A stretch of 64,000 bases of DNA from Massilia sp. 9I (GCF_902506415.1 NZ_LR733275.1:693651-757650); one strand, 5' to 3'. Shown: positions 33,423 through 45,334, counted from the first letter of the stretch. The notes: generated from the sequence alone by a model not told the origin. Program-made: numbers and translations.

Positions 33423-33534
33423 ATACCAGTTCGCGTACCAATAAAAACATTTGCAAAATCAATGGTTTATGCAAATTTCGTGTGCATTTCAACGCATTCT
33501 TGCACAGGAAATTTGCATACCAGTTAAATACCTG
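33423..33534 (+). promoter_or_regulatory. Probable GntR-type operator boxes upstream of the GlcNAc operon
   Basis: ATACCAG occurs at 33423-33429 and 33517-33523, with near copies GTACCAA (33435-33441) and ATACCTG (33528-33534), and one more ATACCAG at 33395. The last two boxes are 11 bp apart, one helical turn, and the final one abuts the -35 element. A HutC-type GntR gene lies downstream at 40859, the best candidate repressor. Confidence 0.55.
33469..33518. promoter_or_regulatory. 11-bp inverted repeat in the GlcNAc operon promoter region
   Basis: ATGCAAATTTC (33469-33479) and its exact reverse complement GAAATTTGCAT (33508-33518), 28 bp apart; a further TTTGCAAA lies at about 33450. It may bind a second regulator or let a dimer loop the DNA. 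The area is A/T-rich against a GC-rich background. Confidence 0.45.
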
Positions 33535-33563
33535 TTGACATCGCCTTAGCGCCTCCCTATAGT
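33535..33563 (+). promoter_or_regulatory. Near-consensus sigma-70 promoter of the GlcNAc operon
   Basis: TTGACA (33535-33540), 17 bp, TATAGT (33558-33563), 31 bp before the kinase ATG. A promoter this strong next to operator boxes implies tight repression. Confidence 0.75.
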
Positions 33564-33593
33564 GCGCTGACCTCCCGGCTCAACACTCACACC

Positions 33594-34472
33594 ATGACCG
33601 ACTATCTCATCGGCGTCGACGGCGGCGGCACCGGTACCCGCGTGCGCCTGGCCCGTCCCGACGGCACCGAACTCGCGCAGGCAAGCGGCGGGCCTTCGGC
33701 ACTGTCGCGCGGCATCGACAATGCCTGGACCACCATCAACGGCGTCGTCGCCGACGCCTTCGCTTCCCTCGGCATCGACAAGGTCCCGATGGCTTCCTGC
33801 GCGATCGGCCTCGGCCTGGCGGGCGTGCACAACAAGGAATGGGCGGCCCAGTTCGTGGCAAGCAATCCCGGCTACGCCGCCCTGGCCCTCGACACCGACG
33901 GCTTCACCACCCTGATGGGCGCCCATGGGGGCAAGCCCGGCGCAATCGTCGCAATCGGCACCGGCAGCGTCGGCGAAGCCATGCTTGGCGACGGCACCAA
34001 GGTGGAAGTCGGCGGCTGGGGCTTCCCGGCCGGGGACGAAGCGAGCGGCGCCTGGATGGGCCTGCGCGCGCTGAACCACATCGAACAGGTGCTGGACGGC
34101 CGCGTCGAAGGCCGCGCTTTTGCGCGCGACGTCATCGAATTCTGCGGCGGCTCGCGCGACGCGGTGCAGGTCTGGTTAGGGCGCGCCAACCAGACCGCCT
34201 ACGCCGGCCTGGCGCGCTTCGTGGTGGCCCATGGCGAGCTTGATCCGGTGGCGCGCGCCATCCTCGAACACGCGGGCCGCGAAGTGGCCAGCATCGCCGA
34301 AGCGCTCGACCGCAGCCACACCCTGCCGCTGGCCCTGTGCGGCGGGCTGGGCGAGGCGCTGCGCGCCTGGCTGCCGGCCGCCACGCTGGCGCGCTGCGTG
34401 CCGGCGCAAGGCGATTCCGCCGCCGGTGCGCTGCGCATGATCGCGCGCCAACTTGAAGGAGCAGCACAATGA
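33594..34472 (+). CDS. BadF/BcrA-type sugar kinase, probably N-acetylglucosamine kinase
   Basis: A 292-residue ASKHA-fold kinase of the BadF/BadG/BcrA/BcrD family. The ATP-binding P-loop is LIGVDGGGTGTRVRLA, the second phosphate site VAIGTGSVGEAML, with GGWGFPAGDEASGAWMGLRA between and GGLGEALRAWLPAA near the end. As the first gene before nagA it most likely phosphorylates GlcNAc to GlcNAc-6-phosphate in the cytosol. Its stop overlaps the nagA start (ATGA). Confidence 0.85.
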   Translation: MTDYLIGVDGGGTGTRVRLARPDGTELAQASGGPSALSRGIDNAWTTINGVVADAFASLGIDKVPMASCAIGLGLAGVHNKEWAAQFVASNPGYAALALDTDGFTTLMGAHGGKPGAIVAIGTGSVGEAMLGDGTKVEVGGWGFPAGDEASGAWMGLRALNHIEQVLDGRVEGRAFARDVIEFCGGSRDAVQVWLGRANQTAYAGLARFVVAHGELDPVARAILEHAGREVASIAEALDRSHTLPLALCGGLGEALRAWLPAATLARCVPAQGDSAAGALRMIARQLEGAAQ

Positions 34473-35554
34473 AAGGCAACATCCTCACCCCCGGCGGCTG
34501 GATCCACGGCGAACTGCGCCACGGCGCCTTCATCGAAGGCATCGACGGCCATGAAGTCGATCCTTCCGCCAACGGCGACGACTACATCCTGCCCGGCTTC
34601 ATCGACGTGCACGTGCACGGCGGCGCGGGACGCGACATGATGGAAGGCGGCGACGCGCCCCACGTCATCGCGGCCCTGCACGCGAAGCACGGCACCACCG
34701 CCCTGCTGGCCACCACCATGACCGCGCCGGTCGAGGACATCGACCGGGCGCTCAGCGCCATCGGCGCCGCATGCAAGGCGCGCGCCAAGGGCGAGGCGCG
34801 CATCCTGGGCGTGCACCTGGAAGGCCCGTACATCAATTCCGGCAAGCTGGGCGCCCAGCCGCCCTATGCGCGCGAAGCCACGCTCGACGAAGTCAATCGC
34901 TTCAACGAAGCCGCGCCGATGCGCCTGATCACCGTGGCGCCGGAAATCGACGGCCACATGGAACTGCTGCGCGCGATCGCCGATGCCGGCATCCGGGTCC
35001 AGATCGGCCACACCAACGGTTCGTATGAAACCGGCGTGCAGGCGCTGGAGCACGGCGCGGCCGGTTTCACCCACCTGTTCAACGCCATGCCCGGCCTGCA
35101 CCACCGCGATCCCGGCATGGTCGGCGCCGCGCTGGCCCACGCCGAATACGCCGAGATCATCCCCGACCTGCTGCACGTGCATCCGGGCGCGATCAAGACC
35201 GCGCTGCGCTGCATTCCGAAGCTGTTCTGCGTGACCGATTCGACCGCCGCCGCCGGCATGCCGGACGGCGAATACATGCTGGGCCGCCAGGTCGTCCACA
35301 AGTGCATGGGCGGCGTGCGCCTGGCCGACGGGACGCTGGCCGGCAGCACCCTGACCATGGACCAGGCCCTGCGCAACCTGGTGAAGATCGGCCTGCCGCT
35401 CAGCGAAGCGAGCCGCCGCGTTTCCACCAATGCCGCCGACTACCTCGGCGAAACCCAGCGCGGCCGCCTCGCGCCGGGCTGCCACGCCGACTTCGTGGTC
35501 CTCGACCGCGACCTGAACATCAAAGCCGTTTATATCGAAGGAGAAGCGCAGTGA
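34469..35554 (+). CDS. nagA: N-acetylglucosamine-6-phosphate deacetylase
   Basis: A 361-residue amidohydrolase that removes acetate from GlcNAc-6-phosphate. PGFIDVHVHGGAGRDMMEGG is the first metal-binding strand, GVHLEGPYIN holds the metal Glu, QIGHTNG and FTHLFNAMPGLHHRDPG provide His ligands, and the catalytic Asp is in VTDSTAAAGMPDGEY. It overlaps the kinase upstream by 4 bp (ATGA) and the SIS-domain gene downstream (GTGA), so translation is coupled across all three. Confidence 0.95.
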   Translation: MKGNILTPGGWIHGELRHGAFIEGIDGHEVDPSANGDDYILPGFIDVHVHGGAGRDMMEGGDAPHVIAALHAKHGTTALLATTMTAPVEDIDRALSAIGAACKARAKGEARILGVHLEGPYINSGKLGAQPPYAREATLDEVNRFNEAAPMRLITVAPEIDGHMELLRAIADAGIRVQIGHTNGSYETGVQALEHGAAGFTHLFNAMPGLHHRDPGMVGAALAHAEYAEIIPDLLHVHPGAIKTALRCIPKLFCVTDSTAAAGMPDGEYMLGRQVVHKCMGGVRLADGTLAGSTLTMDQALRNLVKIGLPLSEASRRVSTNAADYLGETQRGRLAPGCHADFVVLDRDLNIKAVYIEGEAQ

Positions 35555-36582
35555 ACACCCCCACGTCCCTCATGTACCAGGAAGCCCTGTCCGCCGGCGA
35601 CTGCGTGGCGCAGCAGCTGGCGCAGGATGCCGAACGCTACGCGGACCTGGGCCGTGCGCTGCGCTCGACCAACTTCCATAGCGCGGTGACGGTGGCGCGC
35701 GGCAGCTCCGACCATGCGTCGAGCTACCTGGCCTACCTGATCATGGCGCGCATGGGCCGCCTGGTGACCTCGCTGCCGATGTCCCTGATCACGCTGTACA
35801 AATCACCGCTGGTCACGCGCGACACCCTGGCGGTGTCGATCTCGCAGTCGGGCCAGAGCCCGGACGTGGTGGAACCGATCACCTATTTCCGCGACGGCGG
35901 CGCCACCACGGTGGCGCTGGTGAACGACGCCAGCTCGCCCCTGGCCCAGGCGGCCGAGTGGACCATGCCCCTGCACGCCGGTAAAGAGCAGAGCGTGGCC
36001 GCCACCAAGAGCTTCATCGCCAGCATGGTGGCCGGCGCGCGCCTGGTCGCCGAATGGCAGAACGATCCGGAGCTGAAGGACGGCATTGCGGCCCTGCCGG
36101 ACGCGCTGCGTGCGGCCAGCCAGGCCGACTGGTCGCCCGCGATCGAAGTGCTGGCGCCGGCCCGCAACATCATGGTGGTGGGCCGCGGCATCAGCTTCCC
36201 GGTGGCGCTGGAGGCCAGCCTGAAGTTCAAGGAAACCTCTGCGCTGCAGGCCGAAGCCTTCAGCGGCGCCGAGATCAAGCACGGCCCGATGGCGCTGATC
36301 GAGGAAGGCTATCCGCTCCTGATCTTCGCGACCCGCGGACCGGCCCAGGCCAGCCTGGTGGCGCTGGCCGACGAGATGCGCGGCCGCGGCGCGCGCGTGC
36401 TGCTGGCGGCGCCGGGCGACATCGCCAGCCGCGACCTGACCCTGCCGACGGCCGCGATTTCCGACCTCGACCCGATCGCCGCGATCCAGGCCTTCTACAT
36501 GATGGCGGCGCGCCTATCGGAAGCGCGCGGCCTCGACCCGGACAAGCCACGCCACCTGAGCAAAGTCACCAAGACGAATTAA
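35551..36582 (+). CDS. SIS-domain glucosamine-6-phosphate deaminase (NagB-II/GlmS-isomerase type)
   Basis: A 343-residue protein with two SIS domains, like the isomerase half of GlmS but lacking the glutaminase half. ARGSSDHASSYLAYL and SISQSGQSPDVVEPI bind the sugar phosphate, HAGKEQSVAATKSFIASM is conserved, and the second domain has GRGISFPVALEASLKFKETS and EAFSGAEIKHGPMAL. In this context it should convert GlcN6P to fructose-6-phosphate and ammonia, replacing classical NagB. The GTG start at 35551 overlaps the nagA stop, with GAAGGAG upstream. Confidence 0.88.
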   Translation: MNTPTSLMYQEALSAGDCVAQQLAQDAERYADLGRALRSTNFHSAVTVARGSSDHASSYLAYLIMARMGRLVTSLPMSLITLYKSPLVTRDTLAVSISQSGQSPDVVEPITYFRDGGATTVALVNDASSPLAQAAEWTMPLHAGKEQSVAATKSFIASMVAGARLVAEWQNDPELKDGIAALPDALRAASQADWSPAIEVLAPARNIMVVGRGISFPVALEASLKFKETSALQAEAFSGAEIKHGPMALIEEGYPLLIFATRGPAQASLVALADEMRGRGARVLLAAPGDIASRDLTLPTAAISDLDPIAAIQAFYMMAARLSEARGLDPDKPRHLSKVTKTN

Positions 36583-36586
36583 GACG

Positions 36587-38089
36587 ATGACCGACGAATC
36601 AATGACTGACTACGTCGCCCTCGCCGGCCAGCTGATCATGGTGCGACTGTTCGGCACCGAACTGGATGCCGAGACCGACGCTTTCCTGCGCCAGTACAAG
36701 GTGCGCGGCGCCTGCCTGTTCCGCCAGAACATGCAGGACGCGGCCCAGCTCACCAGTCTGACGGGCGCCCTGCGCGATGCGATGGGGCCAGAGGCGCTGG
36801 TCGCGCTCGACCAGGAAGGCGGCGCCGTGGTGCGCTCGACCTGGGTGCCGGCGCCGCCGAGCGGCATGGCGCTAGGCGCGGCGAATGATCCGCAGCTCGC
36901 CCGCGAAGTCGGCGCCGCGGTAGCGCGCGCGGTGCGCGCACTCGGCTTCAACTGGAACTTCGCGCCGGTGCTGGACCTGAACAACAACCCGCACAACCCG
37001 GTAATCGCCGAACGCTCCTTCGGCGCCGATCCCGAGACCGCAGCCCGCATCGCGATGGCCTGGATGGAAGGCAGCGAAAGCGAAGGCGTGGCCTGCTGCG
37101 TCAAGCACTTCCCGGGCCACGGCGACACCCACGTCGATTCGCACCGCGACCTGCCGACGGTCGACAAGCCGCTGGCGGAACTGGAGCGCTTCGAGTTCGC
37201 GCCTTTCCGCATCGCTGCGCCCAAGGCTTCCGCCGTGATGACCGCCCACATCGTCTATCCGGCGCTCGACCCGCAATTCCCGGCCACGATGTCGCGTCCC
37301 ATCCTGACCGGCATCCTGCGCGAACGCTTCGGCTACGAGGGCGTGATCATCACCGACGGCATGGACATGCATGCGATCGCGCACCGCTACGGCGCCGGCG
37401 AAGCGGCGGTCAACGCTCTGGTGGCGGGCGCCGACATGGTGATGGCGATCGGCGCGCGCGAAACGCAAGTCGAGACCGTACACGCGATCGCGCGGGCGAT
37501 TGCCGACGGCGTGCTGCCGCTGGCGGAAGTCGAAGCGCGCCTGGCGCGCCTGGCCAAGCTGGCGGCCGCGCATCCCGCCGGCCCGGTCGCTTACCTGGCC
37601 GAGCACGATGACCGCGCCCTGATGGCGCGTGCCTGGCGCGCCGGCCTGACCGCGCTCGGCCGGCCGCAGCGTCCTGCCAGGGGCAGCAAGGTGCGCCTGG
37701 TGGCGCGCGCCGACGTGGTCAGCGACGGCGTGTCCGAAGCCGGCGTTCCGGCAGCCAGCGTGGCCGCGGCGCTGGGGCGCCTGTACGAGGTCGAACTGGT
37801 CACCTTCCTTGACGCCGAGACTTTCGACTGGAACGCACTGCCGCAGGACGGCCGCTTCACGATCCTCGCCTCGACCGCACGCCGCCGCTACGGCCCGCAG
37901 GCCCGCGCCACTTGGCGTCCCGACCTGCACCTGGCGCTGTGGAACCCCTACCAGGCGCTCGACTTCGCGGCCCCGGCCCTGATGACCTACGGCTTCGCAC
38001 CGCCCGCGGTGGATGCGGTCGTCGCCTGGCTGGCGGGCGAGATCGAGGCGCCGGGACATTGTCCGGTGCCGGGTTTCGAAACGCAGTAA
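36587..38089 (+). CDS. GH3 beta-N-acetylhexosaminidase, NagZ-like with C-terminal extension
   Basis: A 500-residue glycoside hydrolase family 3 enzyme. The NagZ signature KHFPGHGDTHVDSHRDLP carries the Asp-His dyad, ALDQEGGAVVRS is the substrate loop, and IITDGMDMHAIA contains the nucleophile Asp. A C-terminal half of about 150 residues goes beyond the NagZ length of about 340, more like two-domain GH3 enzymes. No signal peptide is seen, so it is cytosolic. It starts 4 bp after the SIS gene and probably cuts terminal GlcNAc from imported chitin or murein oligosaccharides. Operon end is at 38094. Confidence 0.9.
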   Translation: MTDESMTDYVALAGQLIMVRLFGTELDAETDAFLRQYKVRGACLFRQNMQDAAQLTSLTGALRDAMGPEALVALDQEGGAVVRSTWVPAPPSGMALGAANDPQLAREVGAAVARAVRALGFNWNFAPVLDLNNNPHNPVIAERSFGADPETAARIAMAWMEGSESEGVACCVKHFPGHGDTHVDSHRDLPTVDKPLAELERFEFAPFRIAAPKASAVMTAHIVYPALDPQFPATMSRPILTGILRERFGYEGVIITDGMDMHAIAHRYGAGEAAVNALVAGADMVMAIGARETQVETVHAIARAIADGVLPLAEVEARLARLAKLAAAHPAGPVAYLAEHDDRALMARAWRAGLTALGRPQRPARGSKVRLVARADVVSDGVSEAGVPAASVAAALGRLYEVELVTFLDAETFDWNALPQDGRFTILASTARRRYGPQARATWRPDLHLALWNPYQALDFAAPALMTYGFAPPAVDAVVAWLAGEIEAPGHCPVPGFETQ

Positions 38090-38093
38090 AACC

Positions 38094-38120
38094 AAGGGGG
38101 CCTGCGCCCCCTTCTTCTTT
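38094..38120 (+). terminator. Terminator of the GlcNAc operon
   Basis: Stem AAGGGGGC/GCCCCCTT with a CTGC loop followed by CTTCTTT, five bases after the GH3 stop. Confidence 0.85.
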
Positions 38121-38293
38121 CCTGCACGCATGAGGTAACGCTATGTAACGACACACGCAAAGCAGCGCACAGTACGTCACAATGGCCGGGCACTTTTATG
38201 GGACAATGCACATTTGTCCGGGATAGCATTCTCGCCATATTGCCGAGTATGCATGTTCCACAGTTCATTATTGACTTGATTGAAGGATTATTC

Positions 38294-39616
38294 ATGGCCC
38301 AATTCCGTCTTGCCCGTCTCTGCCTGATGCTCGCCGCGATCGGCGTATCCGCCCCGGCACTGGTATCCAGCGCCCACGCGCAGCAGAAGAACGATGCTGC
38401 GGCTGCCGCCGCCGCGCAGGCAGCGGCGAAGGACACCGTCCGTCCCGACATGTTCAAGTTGCTCGACCCGGCCGCCATCAAGACCCTGATGGATGCGAAG
38501 AACTATGCCGAGGTGCAGACCCGCATCACCCAGGCCGAAGCGATGCCGAACCGTACCCCGTACGAAGACTACGTCATCAACCGCATGAAGCTGTCGTGGG
38601 CCCTGGGCAGCGACAACAACGCCATCGCGATCCCGACCATGGAAGCGATCCTGGCTTCGGGCCGCCTGGAAAAGGCCGACCAGCTGAACTACTACCAGGC
38701 ACTGGGCGACGCCAACTACAACTCGAAGAACTACCCCAAGGCGATCGAGTGGTACACCCGCTTCGAGAAAGAAGGAGGCGATGCGGCCAAGGTGCGCGGC
38801 GCCCTGTCGCGCGCCCAGATAGCCAGCGGCAACTTCGCCGGCGCCAAGGACCAGCTGATGAGCCAGGTCAACGCAGCCAAGCAGGCTGGCCAGAAGCCGG
38901 ACGAGAACGTCCTGCGTCTGCTGGGCCAGGAAGCCAACAAGGTCAAGGACACCCAAACCTACCTGTTCGCCCTGGAAAACCTGGTGCAGTACTACCCGAC
39001 CGACGACTTCTGGCTCGACCTGCTGAGCCGTGGCGTGACCCGCAAGGCCGGCTTCGACGAGCCGACCTACGGCCCGACGATGCTGCGCCTGGAAATGGCC
39101 GCCGTGAAGAAAGACCAGGTCCCGCCTGAGCACTACACCTACCTGGCCGAAGTCGCCCTGCGCGACGGCTTCCCGGCCGAAGCCAAGGAAGTGCTGGATG
39201 CCGGCTTCGCCGCCGGCGTGCTGGGCAAGGGCAGCGATGCCAAGACCCATAACGCCCTGCGCAGCAAGGCGACCAAGCAGGCTGCCGACGACGTCAAGAC
39301 CATCGGCGCGGGCGAAGCGAACGCGCAGAAGGCCAAGACCGGCGCTGGCCTCGTCAACATCGGCTGGGCTTACTCCACCATGGGCCAGGCCGACAAGGGC
39401 ATCGGTTTCATCCAGCAGGGTATCGCCAAGGGCGGCCTGAAGGCCCCGGACGAAGCCAAGCTGCGCCTCGGCATGGCCCAGGCCCGCGCCGGCAAGAAAG
39501 CCGAAGCGATCCAGACCTTCCAGGGCATCAACGGCAAGGGCGGCGCGGCCGACCTGGCCAAGTACTGGGTGCTCCTGCTCCAGCAGCAGGGCGGCACCGC
39601 GGTCGCTGCACAGTAA
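38294..39616 (+). CDS. Exported TPR-repeat protein
   Basis: A 440-residue protein with a signal peptide (about residues 1-29, ending SSAHAQ), an Ala-rich linker and several TPR-like helix pairs, for example LNYYQALGDANYNSKNYPKA and EAIQTFQGINGKGGAADLAK near the end. TPRs mediate protein contacts; the partner is unknown. ATG 38294 (MAQFRLARLC) is chosen because it starts a signal peptide and has GAAGGA upstream; the longer ORF from 38198 has no such features. It lies between the GlcNAc operon and the reductase, with terminators on both sides, so it is a separate unit. Confidence 0.75.
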   Translation: MAQFRLARLCLMLAAIGVSAPALVSSAHAQQKNDAAAAAAAQAAAKDTVRPDMFKLLDPAAIKTLMDAKNYAEVQTRITQAEAMPNRTPYEDYVINRMKLSWALGSDNNAIAIPTMEAILASGRLEKADQLNYYQALGDANYNSKNYPKAIEWYTRFEKEGGDAAKVRGALSRAQIASGNFAGAKDQLMSQVNAAKQAGQKPDENVLRLLGQEANKVKDTQTYLFALENLVQYYPTDDFWLDLLSRGVTRKAGFDEPTYGPTMLRLEMAAVKKDQVPPEHYTYLAEVALRDGFPAEAKEVLDAGFAAGVLGKGSDAKTHNALRSKATKQAADDVKTIGAGEANAQKAKTGAGLVNIGWAYSTMGQADKGIGFIQQGIAKGGLKAPDEAKLRLGMAQARAGKKAEAIQTFQGINGKGGAADLAKYWVLLLQQQGGTAVAAQ

Positions 39617-39630
39617 GCTTCCACACCCCC

Positions 39631-39664
39631 AAAAAAAACCGGACCTCATGTCCGGTTTTTTTTT
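39631..39664 (+). terminator. Terminator of the TPR gene
   Basis: Stem AACCGGAC/GTCCGGTT with a CTCAT loop, flanked by an A-run and a run of nine T. Confidence 0.95.
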
Positions 39665-39762
39665 CGTCCCTGCATTGTCCGGATTTTCTGGATGCTATGT
39701 GCGCGCGCGAACATCGGTCCTTTCTTGCGGGATCGATAATCGCCGCAATTCAGGGAGGCCGC

Positions 39763-40842
39763 ATGACACAGGTACCGGAAGTACGCAAAGGGCAGGCGCC
39801 CGCCAAGCTGGGACGCGACGAATTCCACATCCGTTTCCGCAACGCCTTTCACGATCCCGCCTACGACGCGCTGGCGCAGGAACTGGACGCCATCGAACAG
39901 GTGGCCTGGGACGCTTACCATGAGGGCCGCAAGGCCCCGCGCACCGTCAAGGCCGGTCCCGGCTTTGCCGATCCGGGCTATGACCTGTCGGTCGAATGGA
40001 AGGAAGCACACGAGCGCCTGCTGGCCGCCGAGCGCCACCAGAAGGATCCGGGCTCGCGCAACCGCGTCCTGCTGATCAACGGCGCCGCGCGCAACGACGG
40101 CACCTGCCCCGGCGAGGTCTCGAAGAGCTGGCGCATGACCATGCTGGCGCGCGAGGTGCTGGAAAGCGAAGGCTTCGAGGCCGACGTGCTCGACCTCAGC
40201 CTGCTCAATTCCGACTACGACCGCCACATCCACCCATGCAAAGGCTGCGTCTCGACCGCCATGCCGCTGTGCCACTGGCCGTGCAGCTGCTATCCCAACC
40301 ACGCCGAGCGCCAGGTCAACGACTGGATGAACGAGATCTACGAGCGCTGGGTGCTGGCGCACGGCGTCATCATCGTGACCCCGGTGTACTGGTACCAGTC
40401 GCCCGCCGTGCTGAAGCTGATGATCGACCGCCTGGTATGCGCCGACGGCGGCAACCCCGACCCCTCCTCTACCCACGGCAAGAAGGCCGAGCAGGCCAAG
40501 GCGCTCGAACTCGAGGGCTGGGACTATCCCAAGCACCTGGCCGGCCGCGCCTATGGCCTGGTGGTGCACGGCGACGTCGCCGGCATCGAAGGCACGCGCC
40601 GCTCGCTGGCCGACTGGCTCTCGTGGATGGGCCTGGTGGATGCCGGCAGCTTCGCCCAGCTCGACCGCTACATCGGCTACTACGAGTCCTATGCCGAGAG
40701 CCACGAGACGCTCGATCGCGATACCGCGGTACAGGAAGAGGTGCGCAACGTGGCGCGCGCGGTGGGCGCGGCGGTAAAGGAAATCCGCGCCGGGCGCGTG
40801 GCCGTCGTCGAGCATCCGCTCAAGAACCCGCGGCCGAAGTAG
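39763..40842 (+). CDS. Flavodoxin-fold NAD(P)H-dependent reductase
   Basis: A 359-residue protein. After an N-terminal extension of about 100 residues comes a flavodoxin-like domain, VLLINGAARNDGTCPGEVSK, with the FMN-contacting PVYWYQSPAVLKLMIDRL and a Cys-rich stretch HPCKGCVSTAMPLCHWPC. The Cys cluster could hold a metal or disulfide and is known in some iron-sulfur flavoprotein relatives. The start at 39763 has AGGGAGG upstream; an ORF start at 39697 lacks it. The GntR gene begins 16 bp after its stop, so they are probably co-transcribed. Confidence 0.8.
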   Translation: MTQVPEVRKGQAPAKLGRDEFHIRFRNAFHDPAYDALAQELDAIEQVAWDAYHEGRKAPRTVKAGPGFADPGYDLSVEWKEAHERLLAAERHQKDPGSRNRVLLINGAARNDGTCPGEVSKSWRMTMLAREVLESEGFEADVLDLSLLNSDYDRHIHPCKGCVSTAMPLCHWPCSCYPNHAERQVNDWMNEIYERWVLAHGVIIVTPVYWYQSPAVLKLMIDRLVCADGGNPDPSSTHGKKAEQAKALELEGWDYPKHLAGRAYGLVVHGDVAGIEGTRRSLADWLSWMGLVDAGSFAQLDRYIGYYESYAESHETLDRDTAVQEEVRNVARAVGAAVKEIRAGRVAVVEHPLKNPRPK

Positions 40843-40858
40843 GCGGTAGAATGCGCGG

Positions 40859-41599
40859 ATGAACGCACTCGCAGAACTGATGCAATCGGCCGCCGGCGGC
40901 GGCAAGCTTCCCCTCTACCAGCAGCTGCAGCAGGCGCTGCGGCGCGCGATCGACGAAGGCGCCTGGGGCTCGGCATCGGCGCTGCCGGCCGAGCGCCAGC
41001 TGGCGCAGGAACTCGGCATCTCGCGCATCACGGTGCGCAAGGCGATCGACGCCCTGGTCGAGGAAGGCCTCTTGGTGCGGCGCGCGGGAGCGGGCAACTT
41101 CATCAACACACGCATCGAAAAGAACTTCGCCAAGCTGACCTCGTTTTCCGAGGACATGCGGGCGCGTGGCCGTGTGCCGCGCAACGAATGGCTCAAGCGT
41201 TCGGAAGGCCTGGTGACGCCCGAAGAAGCGCTGCGCCTGCGCCTGTCGCCAGGGACGCCGGTGTACCGCTTCAACCGCATCCGCTACGCCGACGAGGTCC
41301 CGATGTGCCTCGAATACGCGACCATCGCCGCCTTTGCCCTGGGTTCGCTGGATGCGGTGGGCGATTCGATGTACGAGGCGCTGGCCACCACCGGCAATCG
41401 CCCGGTACGGGCGCTGCAGCGGCTGTCGGCGCTGCTGCTCAACGGCGAGCAGGCACGCCTGCTGCAGACGCGCGAAGGCGACGCCGGGCTGTGCGTGGAA
41501 CGGCTGGGGTTTGCCCGGGACGGGCGGGCGGTGGAGTTTTGCCGCTCTTACTTCAGGGGCGACATGTATGACTTTGTGGCGGAGCTGAACGCGTCGTAA
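40859..41599 (+). CDS. GntR family (HutC/UTRA) regulator, probable GlcNAc repressor
   Basis: A 246-residue transcription factor. The winged helix (about residues 15-85) has LPAERQLAQELGISRITVRK and ALVEEGLLVRRAGAGNFINT; the UTRA ligand domain follows, FAKLTSFSEDMRARGRVPRN, then YRFNRIRYADEVPMCLE. UTRA domains of the NagR/DasR group bind amino-sugar phosphates. The nearest candidate targets are the boxes around 33423-33534. It shares the strand with the GlcNAc genes but sits 2.8 kb beyond their end. Confidence 0.85.
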   Translation: MNALAELMQSAAGGGKLPLYQQLQQALRRAIDEGAWGSASALPAERQLAQELGISRITVRKAIDALVEEGLLVRRAGAGNFINTRIEKNFAKLTSFSEDMRARGRVPRNEWLKRSEGLVTPEEALRLRLSPGTPVYRFNRIRYADEVPMCLEYATIAAFALGSLDAVGDSMYEALATTGNRPVRALQRLSALLLNGEQARLLQTREGDAGLCVERLGFARDGRAVEFCRSYFRGDMYDFVAELNAS

Positions 41600-41620
41600 C
41601 GCATTGCCCCGCCCACGCCA

Positions 41621-42412
41621 TCAAATCGCGGTGAAACCGCCGTCTACAACCAACTCGTGGCCGTTGACGTACGACGCCTGCTCCGACGCCAGCCACAGCG
41701 CCGCATTCGCCACTTCCACCGTCTCGGCAAAGCGCCCCATCGGATGCGAAGCCTTGAGTTTCTTCTCGGCCGCCGGATCGCGCTCGACGGCGCGCGCCAG
41801 CATCGGGGTTTTCACCGCCGCCGGGCACAGGGCGTTGATGCGGATGCCTTCGCGCGCGTACTCGGCCGCGGCGCTCTTCGTGAGACCCACCACGGCATGC
41901 TTGCTGGCCGCGTAGACCGCGCGGTTCGGCGCGCCCACCAGGCCCGATACCGAGGCCACGTTGACGATCGCGCCGGCGCCCTGCTTCTGCATGTGGCGCA
42001 GCTGGTACTTCATGCACAGCCACACGCCCTTGACGTTGGCGTCCATGATGCGGTCGAACTGTTCCTCGTCGCCTTCGGCCAGCGGCGCACTTTCCTCATC
42101 CACCGCAGCATTGTTCACCGCGATGTCGAGGCGGCCGTAATAGTTGATGGTCTTCTCGACCAGCGCCTCGACCTCGATCGCCTTGGTGATGTCGCTGCGG
42201 ACGAACAGCGCCTTGCCGCCCGATTCCACGATCATCGCCGCGGTCGCATGGCCGCCGTCGATCGCCGTGTCGGCGACCACGACATGGGCGCCGGCGCGGC
42301 CGAAGGCCAAGGCCGTGGCGCGGCCAATGCCGCTGGCGGCGCCGGTCACGAGGGCCACTTTGCCGGCGAACGGGAGTTCGGCCGGGACTTGCACTTTCGA
42401 TATGCCTTTCAT
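41621..42412 (-). CDS. SDR family oxidoreductase
   Basis: A 263-residue short-chain dehydrogenase. The NAD(P) motif is VTGAASGIGRATALAF (TGxxxGIG), then DIAVNNAAV, the Ser of NVASVSGLVGAPN and the Tyr-Lys of YAASKHAVVG. The C-terminal VNGHELVVDGGFTAI closes the fold. VADTAIDGG after beta-2, with Asp, argues for NAD preference. The start at 42412 is preferred since GGAG lies just upstream. It is convergent with the GntR gene, with only 21 bp between them. The substrate is unknown. Confidence 0.88.
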   Translation of the reverse strand: MKGISKVQVPAELPFAGKVALVTGAASGIGRATALAFGRAGAHVVVADTAIDGGHATAAMIVESGGKALFVRSDITKAIEVEALVEKTINYYGRLDIAVNNAAVDEESAPLAEGDEEQFDRIMDANVKGVWLCMKYQLRHMQKQGAGAIVNVASVSGLVGAPNRAVYAASKHAVVGLTKSAAAEYAREGIRINALCPAAVKTPMLARAVERDPAAEKKLKASHPMGRFAETVEVANAALWLASEQASYVNGHELVVDGGFTAI

Positions 42413-42507
42413 GATGCTCCTGATGCTTCGCAACTAATGCTTCCCAAGGGAAACATTTTAACGCAGCATCGGGGGGCTTGTCACAAACGGTTCGTAGGGT
42501 GTTGCTT

Positions 42508-45258
<2,751 letters not shown>

Positions 45259-45334
45259 GGTGTCCTGTCATGTTGGCAGGACAGTGCCGTCCTGCATGTT
45301 CTTGAACAATGCAGGATGGTAACAGAGCGCCCGG

